A stretch of DNA of 64,000 nucleotides, from positions 124,001-188,000 of the forward strand of contig NZ_JAKWBL010000003.1 in assembly GCF_022513635.1 (NCBI RefSeq), written 5' to 3'. Positions 8,511 to 18,445 of the stretch are shown in pieces; the first letter of the stretch is position 1; each line of letters begins with the position of its first letter. The position numbers were made by a program, and so were the translations under genes. Under the pieces are notes generated by a model. That model saw only the letters and a list, made by a program, of their open reading frames with translations. It ran no database searches and had not been told where the DNA came from. Source of the DNA: Paraniabella ginsengisoli (GTDB lineage Bacteria; Bacteroidota; Bacteroidia; Chitinophagales; Chitinophagaceae).

Positions 8511-9095
8511 ATGAATAATATTTCGAAGTTAGATTTAAATAAAAGCTACTCGTATGCTGATTATTTAACCTGGAGATTTCAGGAGCGGTTAGAGCTTATA
8601 AAAGGTAAGATATTTAAAATGAGTCCGGCACCCAGGGTCAGGCATCAGGCTATTTCTATGTACGTTGGCAACCAGTTGTACAATTTTCTTTCGGGCAAAG
8701 ACTGTAAAGTATTTACCGCTCCTTTCGACGTGCGCCTTACAAAGAAAAATGTAAAAAACGAATTGGTTAAAACTGTTGTTCAGCCCGATATTTGTGTAAT
8801 TTGTGATCCCGATAAACTGGACGAGCTGGGTTGCGTTGGCGCACCCGATATTGTTGTTGAAATTCTTTCGCCCGGCAACAATACTAAAGAACTTAAAAAC
8901 AAGTATGACGTGTATGAAGAAAACGGAATACAGGAATACTGGATCATTCATCCCGAGGAAAAAACTTTCCTGGCTTATACGCTTAACGCCGCCGGAAAAT
9001 ATATTCCTTCTGCTTTAAAAACCATTGGCGATGAAATTATAACCCCGGTGTTGCCGGGTTTTGTTTTAAACCTGGAAAAAGTATTTGACTATTGA
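8511..9095 (+). CDS. Uma2-family (DUF820) putative endonuclease
   Basis: The 194-residue protein has the PD-(D/E)xK-like core of the Uma2/DUF820 family: RLELIKGKIFKMSPAP, HQAISMYVGNQLYNFL, VVQPDICVICD, GAPDIVVEILSPGN and KYDVYEENGIQEYWIIHP. The acidic residues in QPD and VVEI and the Lys-Tyr-Asp-Tyr-like helix are the expected active-site positions. Family members are abundant in cyanobacteria and Bacteroidota and are thought to be restriction-like nucleases, with no confirmed biological role. It is divergent from ftsK and convergent with DUF423. No partner methylase or toxin gene is next to it. Confidence 0.88.
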   Translation: MNNISKLDLNKSYSYADYLTWRFQERLELIKGKIFKMSPAPRVRHQAISMYVGNQLYNFLSGKDCKVFTAPFDVRLTKKNVKNELVKTVVQPDICVICDPDKLDELGCVGAPDIVVEILSPGNNTKELKNKYDVYEENGIQEYWIIHPEEKTFLAYTLNAAGKYIPSALKTIGDEIITPVLPGFVLNLEKVFDY

Positions 9096-9123
9096 CAACT
9101 AAACTATTTCTTCAAAAGCGCCA

Positions 9124-9486
9124 CTACAAAAGCCCCCATCCCACAATAAAGAAGAGACCGCCAATTGGTGTAATAATACCAATTCCACCTAAACCAACTT
9201 TACCTGTTGCTTTTAGAGCCGACAATACATATAGGGAACCTGAAAATAAAAGTACACCTACAAAAAAGCAAATACCCGCCCAGTTCATAGATTTTACCGG
9301 AAATTTTTCGAACAAAATACCAACCAGTATTAAAGCTAATGCGTGGTACATTTGGTATTGCACACCAGTTTGAAAGGTAGGTACTGAATCCGGCGCAATC
9401 TCTTTTAGCTTATGTGCTCCAAACGCTCCTAAAATAACCCCAATACCCGCCAGGGCGCTGCCAATCGTCAAATATAATTTATGCAT
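9124..9486 (-). CDS. DUF423 family small membrane protein (YgdD-like)
   Basis: The 120-residue protein has four hydrophobic segments and the family motifs LGAFGAHKLK near the N-terminus, FQTGVQYQMYHALALILVG in the middle and FSGSLYVLSALKATGKVG near the C-terminus, ending GGLFFIVGWGLL. It is an inner-membrane protein of unknown function that is conserved widely in bacteria. It lies 26 bases downstream of aroK on the same strand and may be co-transcribed with it. Confidence 0.9.
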   Translation of the reverse strand: MHKLYLTIGSALAGIGVILGAFGAHKLKEIAPDSVPTFQTGVQYQMYHALALILVGILFEKFPVKSMNWAGICFFVGVLLFSGSLYVLSALKATGKVGLGGIGIITPIGGLFFIVGWGLL

Positions 9487-9512
9487 GTATTTAAAATATT
9501 TCGAGTTTTTGC

Positions 9513-10043
9513 TTAAGCATTATTGCCATCATCGGGCATGCCATTAAAGATCAATTTTACAAATTCGTCCAGCTTTACTTTCTGATCATCCACACGAACT
9601 TTCGCCCGTTCATAAAAAATGCGCCTGTCGCTGCTTTTCTTAATAATGTAGGCTTTCAGTTGTTCGTCGTCGAGGCTTTTGAGTAAAGGTCTTTTATCTT
9701 TATGCTGCCGCAGCCGGCCCAGCAAAATTTCAAATGGTGTATCAATCCAAACAGACACACCTTTTTCATTCATATAATCAATATTATTAAAAAAACATGG
9801 GGCTCCGCCGCCGCATGAAAGCACCATCGATTCATGGCTTTCACTTACCAGGTGCAATATTTCGCGTTCTCTCATTCTAAAATGTTCTTCCCCTTCCTGT
9901 TCAAAAATATCATTGACCGATCGGCCTTCATCATTTTCAATCAATTCATCCAGGTCAAAAAAGGGAACACCCAACTTTTTACCAAGCTGTTTGCCCCAAT
10001 GCGTTTTACCAACGCCCATAAATCCTATCAAATAAATTCGCAT
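9513..10043 (-). CDS. aroK: Shikimate kinase
   Basis: Shikimate kinase phosphorylates the 3-hydroxyl of shikimate with ATP in the chorismate pathway, in the cytoplasm. Visible motifs are Walker A GFMGVGKTHWG, the shikimate-binding FFDLDELIE, FRMRERE, SCGGGAPCF (glycine-rich loop), the DKRPLL lid and the R-x-x-FYERA segment. Length is about 176 residues, typical for the family. The ATG at 10043 (MRIYLIGFMGVGKT) is preferred to an upstream Met at 10064 because it places the Walker A loop at the usual distance from the N-terminus. Confidence 0.95.
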   Translation of the reverse strand: MRIYLIGFMGVGKTHWGKQLGKKLGVPFFDLDELIENDEGRSVNDIFEQEGEEHFRMREREILHLVSESHESMVLSCGGGAPCFFNNIDYMNEKGVSVWIDTPFEILLGRLRQHKDKRPLLKSLDDEQLKAYIIKKSSDRRIFYERAKVRVDDQKVKLDEFVKLIFNGMPDDGNNA

Positions 10044-10103
10044 TATCAGCCCCTTAATCCCCAAAGGGGAATTTTAAATTTAAAAATACTGTGATTAACC
10101 AAA

Positions 10104-10133
10104 AGCCCTCCCTTCGGGAGGGTTGGGAGGGCT
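10104..10133. terminator. GC-rich hairpin after the acyl-CoA dehydrogenase gene
   Basis: AGCCCTCCC and GGGAGGGCT form a nine-base stem, with a nested CCCTCCC/GGGAGGG alternative around TTCG. It starts directly after the stop codon at 10134-10136 and is followed by T residues on the minus strand. Sequences of this type recur in Bacteroidota intergenic DNA, so it may be both a terminator and a REP-like element. A smaller hairpin, TCCCCAAAGGGGA, lies nearby at about 10060-10072. Confidence 0.65.
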
Positions 10134-11316
10134 TTATTTAAACGCATTAATACCAGTAATGTCCATCCCTGTAATCAGCAAATGTATGTCATGTGTACCT
10201 TCATACGTAATTACGCTTTCTAAATTCATCATATGTCGCATTACTGAAAACTCACCTGTTATACCCATACCGCCCAATACCTGCCTCGCGTCACGGCAAA
10301 TATTCGTTGCAATTTCGCAGCTATTTCTTTTCGCCATACTCACCTGTTGAGGTGTGGCCTTTCCCTCGTTCATTAAAACGCCAAGGCGCCAATTAAGCAA
10401 TTGCGCTTTAGTTATTTCAGTAATCATTTCTGCAAGTTTTTTTGTTGCAACTGAAACGAAGCGATAGGCTTGCCAAACTGTATCCTTTCTTTGGCATATC
10501 GAAGTGCTGTGTTGTAACAATCCATCGCTGCACCAATAACGCCCCACGCAATGCCATAACGGGCTTTGCTTAAGCAACCAAGCGGGCCTTTTAAACCTTT
10601 CACACCAGGCAATATATTTTCTTTAGGTATTCTTACATTGTCAAAAACCAATTCGCCTGTTGCAGATGCACGCAAACTCCATTTGTTGTGTGTAAGAGGT
10701 GTTGAAAAACCTTCCATACCTCGCTCCACAATCAATCCATACACTTCGCCGCTTTCATCTTTAGCCCAAACTACAGCTATCTGTGCAAAAGGTGCATTGC
10801 TGATCCACATTTTAGAGCCGTTCAAAATAACATCATCACCATCAGCTTTAAAATTAGTTAGCATGCCAGCAGGATCGCTGCCGTGATCAGGCTCAGTCAA
10901 TCCAAAACAACCTAACCATTCGCCGCTTGCCAGTTTGGGTAAATATTTTTGCTTTTGCTCTTCGCTGCCATAAGCATAAATGGGATACATCACCAGCGAG
11001 CCTTGTACCGAAGCAGTCGACCTTACTCCACTATCTCCCCGTTCCAACTCCTGCATCATCAACCCATAACTGATATAATCTAAGCCCCCACCACCATAAT
11101 TATTAGGAATTGTTGGCCCAAAACAACCCAAATCACCTAACTGCTTTACAATTTGTTCCGGAAAAGCAGCACGTTGCGAATAGTCTTCAATAATAGGAGT
11201 AATTTCTTTTTCACATAAGTCCGTACAGCCTCGCGAATCATTAGTTGCTCTTCCGAAAGCAATTCATCAAGGTTGTAATAATCAGGACTTTCAAACATGT
11301 CTTTATGTAAGGCCAT
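10134..11316 (-). CDS. Acyl-CoA dehydrogenase, glutaryl-CoA dehydrogenase-like (two apparent indels)
   Basis: This FAD enzyme is predicted to oxidise an acyl-CoA, most like glutaryl-CoA dehydrogenase of lysine/tryptophan breakdown. Motifs are DYYNLDELLSEEQLMIREAVR at the N-terminus, PNNYGGGGLDYISYGLMMQE, ASVQGSLVMYPIYAYGSEEQ, GCFGLTEPDHGSDPAGM, SKMWISNAPFA, QFGKPIASFQLQQ, GGMGITGEF and the catalytic Glu in TYEGTHDIH. The frame breaks at 11207-11211 (five A should be six, giving YVKKEITPIIED) and at 10437-10443 (seven A should be eight, giving LQQKKLAEM). With both corrected it is about 394 residues, full length. Glutaryl-CoA as substrate is inferred from motif similarity only. Confidence 0.88.
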
Positions 11317-11605
11317 GGCAGCAGATAAAGGATTAAAAGAACAGTGAAATAACCCGGCAAAGTTAATGGAAACACCAACAGCTGAATGATCCAAAATTAA
11401 GAACCTAAAAGTTACCTGGGGAAGATAAGCCATTCCTGGTTAAACAATATTCTGGAAAGTTATACACTACGAATAGCCCTAAATTACGATCTTAATTCAT
11501 TGCTTAGCAATGAAGATACATATAGAAAAAATATCTTTATTTTCGAAGTAATTAAAGATTGGCGAATTATTTGCATATAATTGCGTATCGTAAAAAATTA
11601 TTACC

Positions 11606-12787
11606 ATGAAGTATTTGTTTTTGTCACTTTTTTGCTTGTTGAATATTGCCTGTTTTGCACAATTCGATAGTATTAAACGCGAAATAACCTTGCGAGACAA
11701 GGTTTTGAATGATATTCAAAACACGTTTAATAACAGAACGCAATCGATTGACTCTACTGTAACCAAACTTGACCAAAGATTGTCAAGCCTGGATAAATCT
11801 ATTGCGCAATCGAAAGATGCTAATGATAAGGCCGATAAATTGCAACAGCGAGTTCAGGCGGTGGAAGCGAAGCAAAAAGCCATTGAACAAAATGAATTGA
11901 ATCTTTTTCAGGCGAATTACCAATCGGCTATGGTAAACCTTGTTTCGATGGATAGGGAAATAAAACCACTTCTGCTTTTTAACTCAACGAAATCTTTTTT
12001 AATGCCCTTAGTGAAACCGGCAACCCGATGAATTATGATGGGTACACAAAATGGTATAACCAATACGCGGCTTATGTAAAAGATAAAAAAACAGAAAGCC
12101 CTGTATTGAGCGTAACAAGTAATCTTTTAAGCTTTGCTGGAAATTTTAGCAAAGGCGCACCTGTGACAGGTCCCATTACCTCTGCACTTTTTTCCAGCAT
12201 GACAACCTATATTGATAATATTGGGAAAAAGAAAAAGCATTAAAAGAACAAAGCGAGCAAATGCTTACGCTGACTATGAAGATAAGCCAGTTTAACTATG
12301 ACAATGACAGGATAGAAGACGAATGGGAATCTATTACAACAGAACTACAGGACCTTCAAAAAAATATGATAAGTCCCTTAAAGAAAATCTAGGCATCATA
12401 AAAACCTCTCCCGCCAGTTTCGAAAGTAATTTTTCTAAAGAAAATGATGCAGAAAAACGCTATCAATATCTTACCAAATTAAGAGACGAAGCGGCAAAAT
12501 TTGTTGGAGAAGAAAGAGAAAAAAATCCTAAAGACTGGCGTCAAAAAGCATATATCCAAATGAATGATGTGCAATCGTTGAAGCAACGTTTTGGACAAGT
12601 AACTTTTCGCATCAGCCAAAATCTTTTAAAATATAAAGAACTATTTGAGAAATATAAGGCTGACCCACAATTGGGTGCGCGTATTAAAGACCTTGAAATA
12701 AAAATGAAAGAACTTCAGGAATCGTTCGATAAAACATTTGATCCATTAGAATATATTAACTCCGCTAACAGAATGTATAAAGTTTAA
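11606..12787 (+). CDS. Secreted coiled-coil protein of unknown function (three apparent indels)
   Basis: I do not recognise this family. A signal peptide (MKYLFLSLFCLLNIACFAQ) is followed by a long heptad-rich region (LDQRLSSLDKSIAQ, KADKLQQRVQAVEAKQKA) and a C-terminal Lys/Glu-rich helical part (RIKDLEIKMKELQESFDKTF). Three frames together make one protein of about 394 residues. Breaks lie in T6 at 11995-12000, A5 at 12232-12236 and A7 at 12358-12364. One extra base in each restores SFFNALSETGNP, KKKKALKEQSEQ and LQKKYDKSLKEN. The protein is probably periplasmic or attached to the envelope. It is followed by a clear terminator. Confidence 0.7.
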
Positions 12788-12809
12788 TACTGATAAATAA
12801 AAAAATCTA

Positions 12810-12840
12810 AAACAGCCGTCTTTATGTCGGCTGTTTTTTT
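12810..12840 (+). terminator. Rho-independent terminator after the coiled-coil protein gene
   Basis: AACAGCCG pairs with CGGCTGTT across a nine-base loop, and a run of T follows (12834-12840). It lies 23 bases after the stop at 12787. Confidence 0.85.
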
Positions 12841-12901
12841 TATATTACACAAGTGCTATCTTTATTTATCAACCTCTATTAATTGCTTAATCATTTGAAA
12901 A

Positions 12902-14170
12902 ATGAGTACTTTAGGAAGACTTTTTAATCTGCATAGCGGAGAAGATGACAAACTCAAGGTTTTAAAGAACGTTAGAAGTAATGTCTATTTTAGAGGCGCT
13001 ACACTTTGGATATTGGCTTGTGCCATTTTTGTTGCCAGCGTGGGTCTTAATGTAAACTCAACAGCAGTAATTATTGGAGCTATGCTTATATCGCCACTTA
13101 TGGGTCCTATCATTGGTGCCGGCTTTGGCCTGGGCATTTTTGATTTTATACTTTTCAAAAGATCAATCAAAAACCTGGCTATAGCAACTATTGTCAGTCT
13201 TATTGTGTCTTCCATCTATTTCTATTTAAGCCCGTTTAAGGAAGCCCAATCTGAATTGTTGGCAAGAACTGCCCCAAATATATTCGATGTGATGATCGCG
13301 TTTTTTGGAGGTTTGGCTGGCGTAATTGCAATGACAAGAGTTGAGAAAGGCCTTCCGCTTGCTGGTGTTGCCATTGCTACTGCATTAATGCCGCCGCTTT
13401 GTACAGCTGGTTATGGACTTGGCACGGGCAATTACGCTTACTTTGCCGGAGCTATCTTTTTATATACTATTAACTGCGTTTTTATCTGTATTGCTACTTA
13501 TATCGTTGTAAAATACTTAAAATATCCGTTGGCCAAACAGGTAGACAAAAAGCATGAAGTACAGGTTAAATATATTATTACAGCTATCATTATTACGGTT
13601 ATGGCACCCAGTGCCTACTTTGCTTACGACCTATATCAGGAACAAAAATTTTCACAAAATGTAAAAAACTTTTTACGCTCCGAATTTGAAAACAAGGGAG
13701 ATGTTATTATTTATAATAGAAATGATTATCGCTCCTCTCCTAAAAAAATAGAAGTAGCTTTTTTAACCAGGCAGTTAAAAAAACAGGAACTCGATTCGTT
13801 AAATAATAAACTTCCCAATTATGGATTGCAGAGTACCAGGCTATTGATAAAGCAGGACACCATTGGCTTTGCGAAAATGTACGAACAAGGCAATAATGTT
13901 ATTTCAAAATCTGATCAGGAATTAAATGAAAAAAATATATTGTTGGCTCAACTTCAGAAAAAACTTGACCTAAGTACCTATGACAATAAAAGTATTATGG
14001 GAGAAGCTGAAATTCTCTTTCCCACAATATCCAACCTATCAATAGGTAATCATGATTTCGCGGTAAATGATTCCACAACACAAATCATCCCCGTCGCATT
14101 ATATATGTCTGAAGAAGACATATCTTCTGAAGAAAAAGATAAGCTTCTTAGCTGGCTTCAAAAAAATTAA
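12902..14170 (+). CDS. DUF389 family membrane protein
   Basis: The 422-residue protein has an N-terminal domain of about six membrane segments with the DUF389 (TIGR00341) patterns SVGLNVNSTAVIIGAMLISP, LMGPIIGAGFGLGIFD, GVIAMTRVEKGLPLAGVAIA and TALMPPLCTAGYGLGTG. A soluble C-terminal half of about 180 residues is specific to the Bacteroidota form. DUF389 proteins are uncharacterised and have been proposed as transporters or membrane regulators. It lies 120 bases upstream of nhaD on the same strand and may be co-transcribed with it. Confidence 0.88.
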   Translation: MSTLGRLFNLHSGEDDKLKVLKNVRSNVYFRGATLWILACAIFVASVGLNVNSTAVIIGAMLISPLMGPIIGAGFGLGIFDFILFKRSIKNLAIATIVSLIVSSIYFYLSPFKEAQSELLARTAPNIFDVMIAFFGGLAGVIAMTRVEKGLPLAGVAIATALMPPLCTAGYGLGTGNYAYFAGAIFLYTINCVFICIATYIVVKYLKYPLAKQVDKKHEVQVKYIITAIIITVMAPSAYFAYDLYQEQKFSQNVKNFLRSEFENKGDVIIYNRNDYRSSPKKIEVAFLTRQLKKQELDSLNNKLPNYGLQSTRLLIKQDTIGFAKMYEQGNNVISKSDQELNEKNILLAQLQKKLDLSTYDNKSIMGEAEILFPTISNLSIGNHDFAVNDSTTQIIPVALYMSEEDISSEEKDKLLSWLQKN

Positions 14171-14290
14171 ACGCACCAACAATTGTGTTAAGTAGGATGC
14201 AATAAGCATTCTTTCAGTATCAGTTTTTTCCAAAGCAGGCTTATAGAAAAACAAGAAAGAGCCGATGTACAACTCACCGAAAATTCACTT

Positions 14291-15555
14291 ATGATAACAG
14301 CTGCAATTATTATAATTTTTGTTCTTGGCTATTTGGCTATTGCGATGGAGCACGTGACCAAAGTTAACAAAGCAGCTCCTGCATTGATTACCGGTGTTCT
14401 TTGCTGGACCATCTATCTTTATCAAAGCGGCGACAATGAAGCCGCTGTAGAGAGCCTGTTGCATCACCTGGGAGACATATCATCTATTCTCTTCTTTTTA
14501 TTAGGTGCTATGACAATTGTGGAACTGATCGACGCGCATGATGGATTTGACATAATTACTGAAAGAATTACAACCAGAAGTAAGAAAAAGCTGCTTTATA
14601 TTATAAGCTTTCTATCATTTTTTCTTTCTGCGTTATTAGACAACCTTACTACGTCTATCGTAATGGTATCTTTATGCGCAAAACTTTTACAACAAAAAGA
14701 AGACCGGCTTTGGTTTGCCAGCATGATTATTATTGCAGCCAATGCAGGCGGTGCCTGGTCTCCGCTTGGTGATGTAACTACAACGATGTTGTGGATCGGC
14801 GGGCAAATAACTGCGCTTAACATTATGAAAACGCTTATTATTCCAAGTGTTGCAGTATGTCTTTTACCTACTTTAATAATAGGTTACCGCTTTAAAAAGG
14901 AACAAACAGCAAAGCCCCTTGTATCCACCACCACTGAAAGAGAAAGAAGGCATGGAAAGATTGTATTAGCCTCGGGAATTGGTAGTTTAATATTTGTACC
15001 GATCTTTAAAACCGTAACACATTTGCCCCCGTTTATGGGTATGATGATGATGGTTGGTTTTATGTGGATCGTAACCACATTAATTCATAAAAGAAAAAAG
15101 ACGACTACGATCTCGCCAAGGCTCTTGAAAAAATAGACAGCCCAAGCATATTGTTTTTCCTTGGTATTTTATTAGCTGTTTCTGCACTGCAAAGCTTTGG
15201 TTTATTGGGTTCGTTAGCAACTTTTCTAACTAACACATTTCAGAATGATTATCTTATTGGTTCAGCCCTCGGCGTACTGTCCGCAATTGTCGACAATGTG
15301 CCTTTAGTGGCTGCATCACAGGGCATGTACGACATGTCTGTATATCCAACGGATCATTCGTTCTGGAAGTTCCTCGCTTTAACTACAGGTACGGGTGGCA
15401 GCGCCATCATTATCGGCTCTGCTGCGGGTGTCGCTGTTATGGGAATCGAGCATATCAGGTTTGGCTGGTATTTAAAGAACATATCCTGGATCGCTTTGGT
15501 TGGCTTTGCCGCTGGTATTGCAACTTATCTGCTGCAGCAATCACTGTTTTCTTAA
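14291..15555 (+). CDS. nhaD: NhaD-type Na+/H+ antiporter (frameshifted by apparent indel)
   Basis: This inner-membrane ion-transporter-superfamily protein exchanges Na+ or Li+ for protons, giving salt and pH tolerance. Motifs include LGAMTIVELIDAHDGFDIIT, FFLSALLDNLTTSIVMVSL, IIAANAGGAWSPLGDVTTTM in the first half and GVLSAIVDNVPLVAAS and GTGGSAIIIGSAAGVAVMG in the second. These are the two inverted DN-containing repeats of the family. The frame breaks in A6 at 15094-15099. One more A gives HKRKKDDYDLAKALEKID and one protein of about 421 residues. A truncated start is unlikely because the first hydrophobic segment begins directly at the ATG. Confidence 0.92.
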
Positions 15556-15575
15556 TAACTTATTATAGAACAAGC

Positions 15576-15650
15576 AGTAAATAAATGGCAACTTCCTTGT
15601 GTCACTCCCTTGTACTGTAGAATATATGGCATCCTATATATTCTTCGCCA
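15576..15650. repeat. Dispersed intergenic repeat, copy B
   Basis: AAATGGCAACTTCCTTGTGT, then CACTCCCTTGTACTG, then GGCATCCTATATATTCTTCG resembles copy A at 755-830 and the tail of copy C at 22241. It lies between the convergent nhaD and fucP-like genes. No ORF was recognised in it. Confidence 0.55.
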
Positions 15651-15709
15651 CTATCTGAATCCTGATTTAAACCCTGGAACTAGTAACTTGAAACCAGCAA
15701 CCGGAAATC

Positions 15710-17012
15710 TTAATGTCCACCACCAAGCTGCAATTCGTCATCTTTTATATCTGCCTTAACACCCACTTTCGCATACCACGCAATAAACACAAAACAAATT
15801 AATGGAACAATATAGCCGTATTGTAAATTATGCGTAGCGTCTCCAATCCAACCCAATATAGGCGGTAGTATTGCTCCTCCTACAATCGACATTACAATAA
15901 GACTTGAACCGGACTTAGTGTCTGGCCCGATACCGGCAATACCTAAAGCGAATATAGTCGGAAACATGATCGACATAAAAAAGGCTATTCCAATCATCGC
16001 ATATAAAGTTATAATACCAGATGCTAATATTGACACAGCACAAAGCCCAACACAAATAATTGCATAAAGTCCCAGTAAAATCCGGGGTTTTACAAACCTC
16101 ATAAAAAACGTTCCCACAAATCTGCCTGCCATAAAAGCAAGGCCTGCAATGAATGAATACCATTTAGCATCGCTTTCGGCTATAGTAACAACATCTATAG
16201 CAAACAAGACAATAGAGCTCAGTATACAAACCTGAGCGCCTACATAAAAAACTGCGCAGCAGTTGCCCAAACTAAGTGCTTATGTTTTAGCGCATGAAAA
16301 AATCCACGGTGCGCCGACTCCTGATCATCTTTAATATCTGGAAGTTTTGTAAAAACGAAAATAACAGCCACTATTAATATTACAATGCCCAAAATAAGAT
16401 AGGGCATTTTAACGGTAGCTGTTTCTGCCAACAAATAAGCGTTTCTGGCCGATTCAGTCATGGCATCTACTTTTTCGTCAGATAAAGGTTCTTTAGACAA
16501 AATAAAATGTCCGCCTATAAGCGGTGCCAATGAGGCGGCTAGTCCGTTAAAAGACTGAGCAAAATTTAAGCGCTGAGTAGCCGTTTCGGGCGAACCCAAA
16601 ACTGTTGCATACGGATTTGCGGCTGTTTCTAAAATTGCAAGGCCACAAGCTACAATAAACAATGCGCCCAAAAAAAGGAATACTGCATAGTATTAGCTGC
16701 TGGCACAAAAAGAAAACAGCCAATACCAAACAGTATTAATCCAAGAATGATTCCTGTCTTGTAGCCGTACTTTTTCATCAGTATACCGGCAGGTATAGCC
16801 ATTACAAAATATGCTACAAATACAGCCGAGTCCACTAATAACGCTTCAAAATTGTTTAGTCTGAACCCACGGCGTAAATGTGGAATAAGGATTGGATCAA
16901 GATTATGTACAAATCCCCAAAAAAAGAAAAGAGAGGTAACTAATATAAAAGCAAAGCCATATTTCTGAGTTGCTGAGCTCAGATTTCCTTTGGCGAATGA
17001 TTGATTTTCCAT
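15710..17012 (-). CDS. FucP-family sugar:H+ symporter (MFS), two apparent indels
   Basis: This inner-membrane major facilitator of the L-fucose/glucose-galactose permease family takes monosaccharides released in the periplasm into the cytoplasm. Diagnostic parts are FFFWGFVHNLDPILIPHLRR, the AIPAGILMKKYGYKTGI loop, ETAANPYATVLGSPETATQR and LNFAQSFNGLAASLAPLIG, which are typical of FucP. The C-terminal half has the expected additional membrane segments and FPTIFALGIAGIGPDTKSGS. Breaks occur in A7 (16670-16676) and A6 (16246-16251) on the + strand. One base in each restores YSFFLGALFIVACG and AAQFFYVGAQV. It is the last gene of the main glycan locus and has its own -7-like box. The transported sugar is unknown. 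Confidence 0.9.
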
Positions 17013-17047
17013 TGAATGCCTTAACCGTTAGATTTTAATTAATTCGG

Positions 17048-17055
17048 GAAAGATA
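17048..17055 (-). promoter_or_regulatory. Possible -7 box (TATCTTTC) for the sugar permease gene
   Basis: TATCTTTC differs from TAnnTTTG at the last base and lies 35 bases before the ATG at 17012. A TTTG is present about 16-17 bases further upstream. This suggests the permease can be transcribed separately from the enzymes before it. Confidence 0.4.
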
Positions 17056-17109
17056 AAAAATAAAAGCTACCCAAATCAAAAACTATGGCACATGCGGCAA
17101 CAATTTTTT

Positions 17110-18358
17110 TTATAATTTCAAACTGTTCTCAATTTCCTGTAAAGAAACGCCCAGCACTTTTACCGAAATTTCGTTAAGTGAGGTTTTGTCTCCCTCAAAA
17201 TGAAAGACGCTATGATTGTGAGTTAGTTTTTGTCCGGGCTCTAAAGCAGCAGCAGGAGAAACACTTTCCAATTCATAAAACGGGCCCATTTGCTTGCCAT
17301 CTTCTAAAGGACCGTCGTTGTATGCGTTCATAGCATCGCCACTAAAAACCAGCTTCTCTGTATTCCATTCCTGGTTTAAGTATTTTCCCGTTGGTGTAAC
17401 ATCATATTTAATAATGGTAAGCACATTTGCCGCGGCATCATAACTACCAGCTACATTTTTAGCCCGGCCAGGGGCAAGCCCAGTTTGCCACGGCTTTTTC
17501 CATCTGCCTTAAAATATAGAATGCCATCCTTCATTTTTATACGGTCTTTGGCTATTTCTCCAAAATAATCAGTTGTAGCAATTTTACCTGATGCGTTTTC
17601 TTCATACGGAATAACAATGATGCATTGTTCTGATGGGTTGAACATATCCAAGCTCCACAAACATGGCATGCCTGTTTTTTCATTCCATTCGTCCTTACCA
17701 ATATTTACAATAGTATTGACAGTTTTAAAGCCAACCTGGTTAATGCCATTCTTAATTGTTATTCCTAAGGCTTCTTCAACATTTACTTTTGGTAAAATTT
17801 CAATAAGACGTTCCAATCGCATTTCCAGTGTGGCGCCAGTATAATTTAATAAAGACGCTTTTTTGCTCATGCTTACACTTTGATCTGTCTGCGTTTCCTT
17901 TGTCCACGCTTCTGTATCAATAGCTGGCGGCGTATGCCATTCGTCAAACACCATGTTTACCCCCGGTTTAAAAAACAAGGAATACTTGCCCCCTTCCGGG
18001 CCCAGCCACAATCTGTCTTCACCACCATAAGCATTCATGTGCGCATCGGCTGGCCCATCAAAAGCTTTATAGTTAACCCAGCCAAAGCTCTTACCGGCAT
18101 TACCCCCGAAGTTGAAGTAAAAACTTTCGCCTGGTATTTTGGAGACACGATAACTCTCGATGCAGAGTCATCACTTTGCAATACGACCAGAGTGCTATCC
18201 TTATCACGCAGAAACATAAGATCGTAACCAAAGCTGCCTTTCTCAAAATCTTGCATTGTCTTTTTGTATTTTGTTTGTTTATTTTCCGAACTATTGCAGG
18301 ATAATATAGCTCCGCTAAAAATAAAAAACGAAACGACAATCAGAACAGTATTTCGCAT
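17110..18358 (-). CDS. DUF6786-like lipoprotein (two apparent indels)
   Basis: The protein is about 415 residues when frames are joined. It has a lipoprotein signal with a LSC lipobox (GAILSCNSSENK), then FGYDLMFLRDKDSTLVVLQ, SPKYQAKVFTST, HMNAYGGEDRLWLGPEGGKY, SLFFKPGVNMVFDEWHTPPA and ESVSPAAALEPGQKLTHNHS. This pattern matches DUF6786, a galactose-mutarotase-like fold found beside sugar hydrolases in Bacteroidota. G5 at 18103-18107 (C on the + strand) and CC at 17467-17468 appear one base short. It lies between a GH172 gene and the sugar permease, so a role in sugar processing is plausible, but no activity is known. Confidence 0.75.
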
Positions 18359-18390
18359 AAAATAATTTCTTTATTAGCTGAATAGAATTT

Positions 18391-18440
18391 CTCTGTACAA
18401 GTGTGCGACGCAATTTCGCTAATAGTAGCACAGACGATGA
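18391..18440. repeat. Dispersed intergenic repeat, copy H
   Basis: CTGTACAAGTGTGCGACGCA followed by ATTTCGC is the reverse complement of the GCGAAATTGCGTCGCAC core shared by the other copies. It fills the gap between the GH172 stop and the DUF6786 start, inside what should be one operon. Confidence 0.5.
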
Positions 18441-18445
18441 TATCA

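Noticed and set aside
10044-10136. Insertion sequence ends suggested by the GC-rich inverted repeat
   Set aside because: There is no transposase gene in the region and the hairpin lies directly after the acyl-CoA dehydrogenase stop codon, which fits a terminator or REP element.
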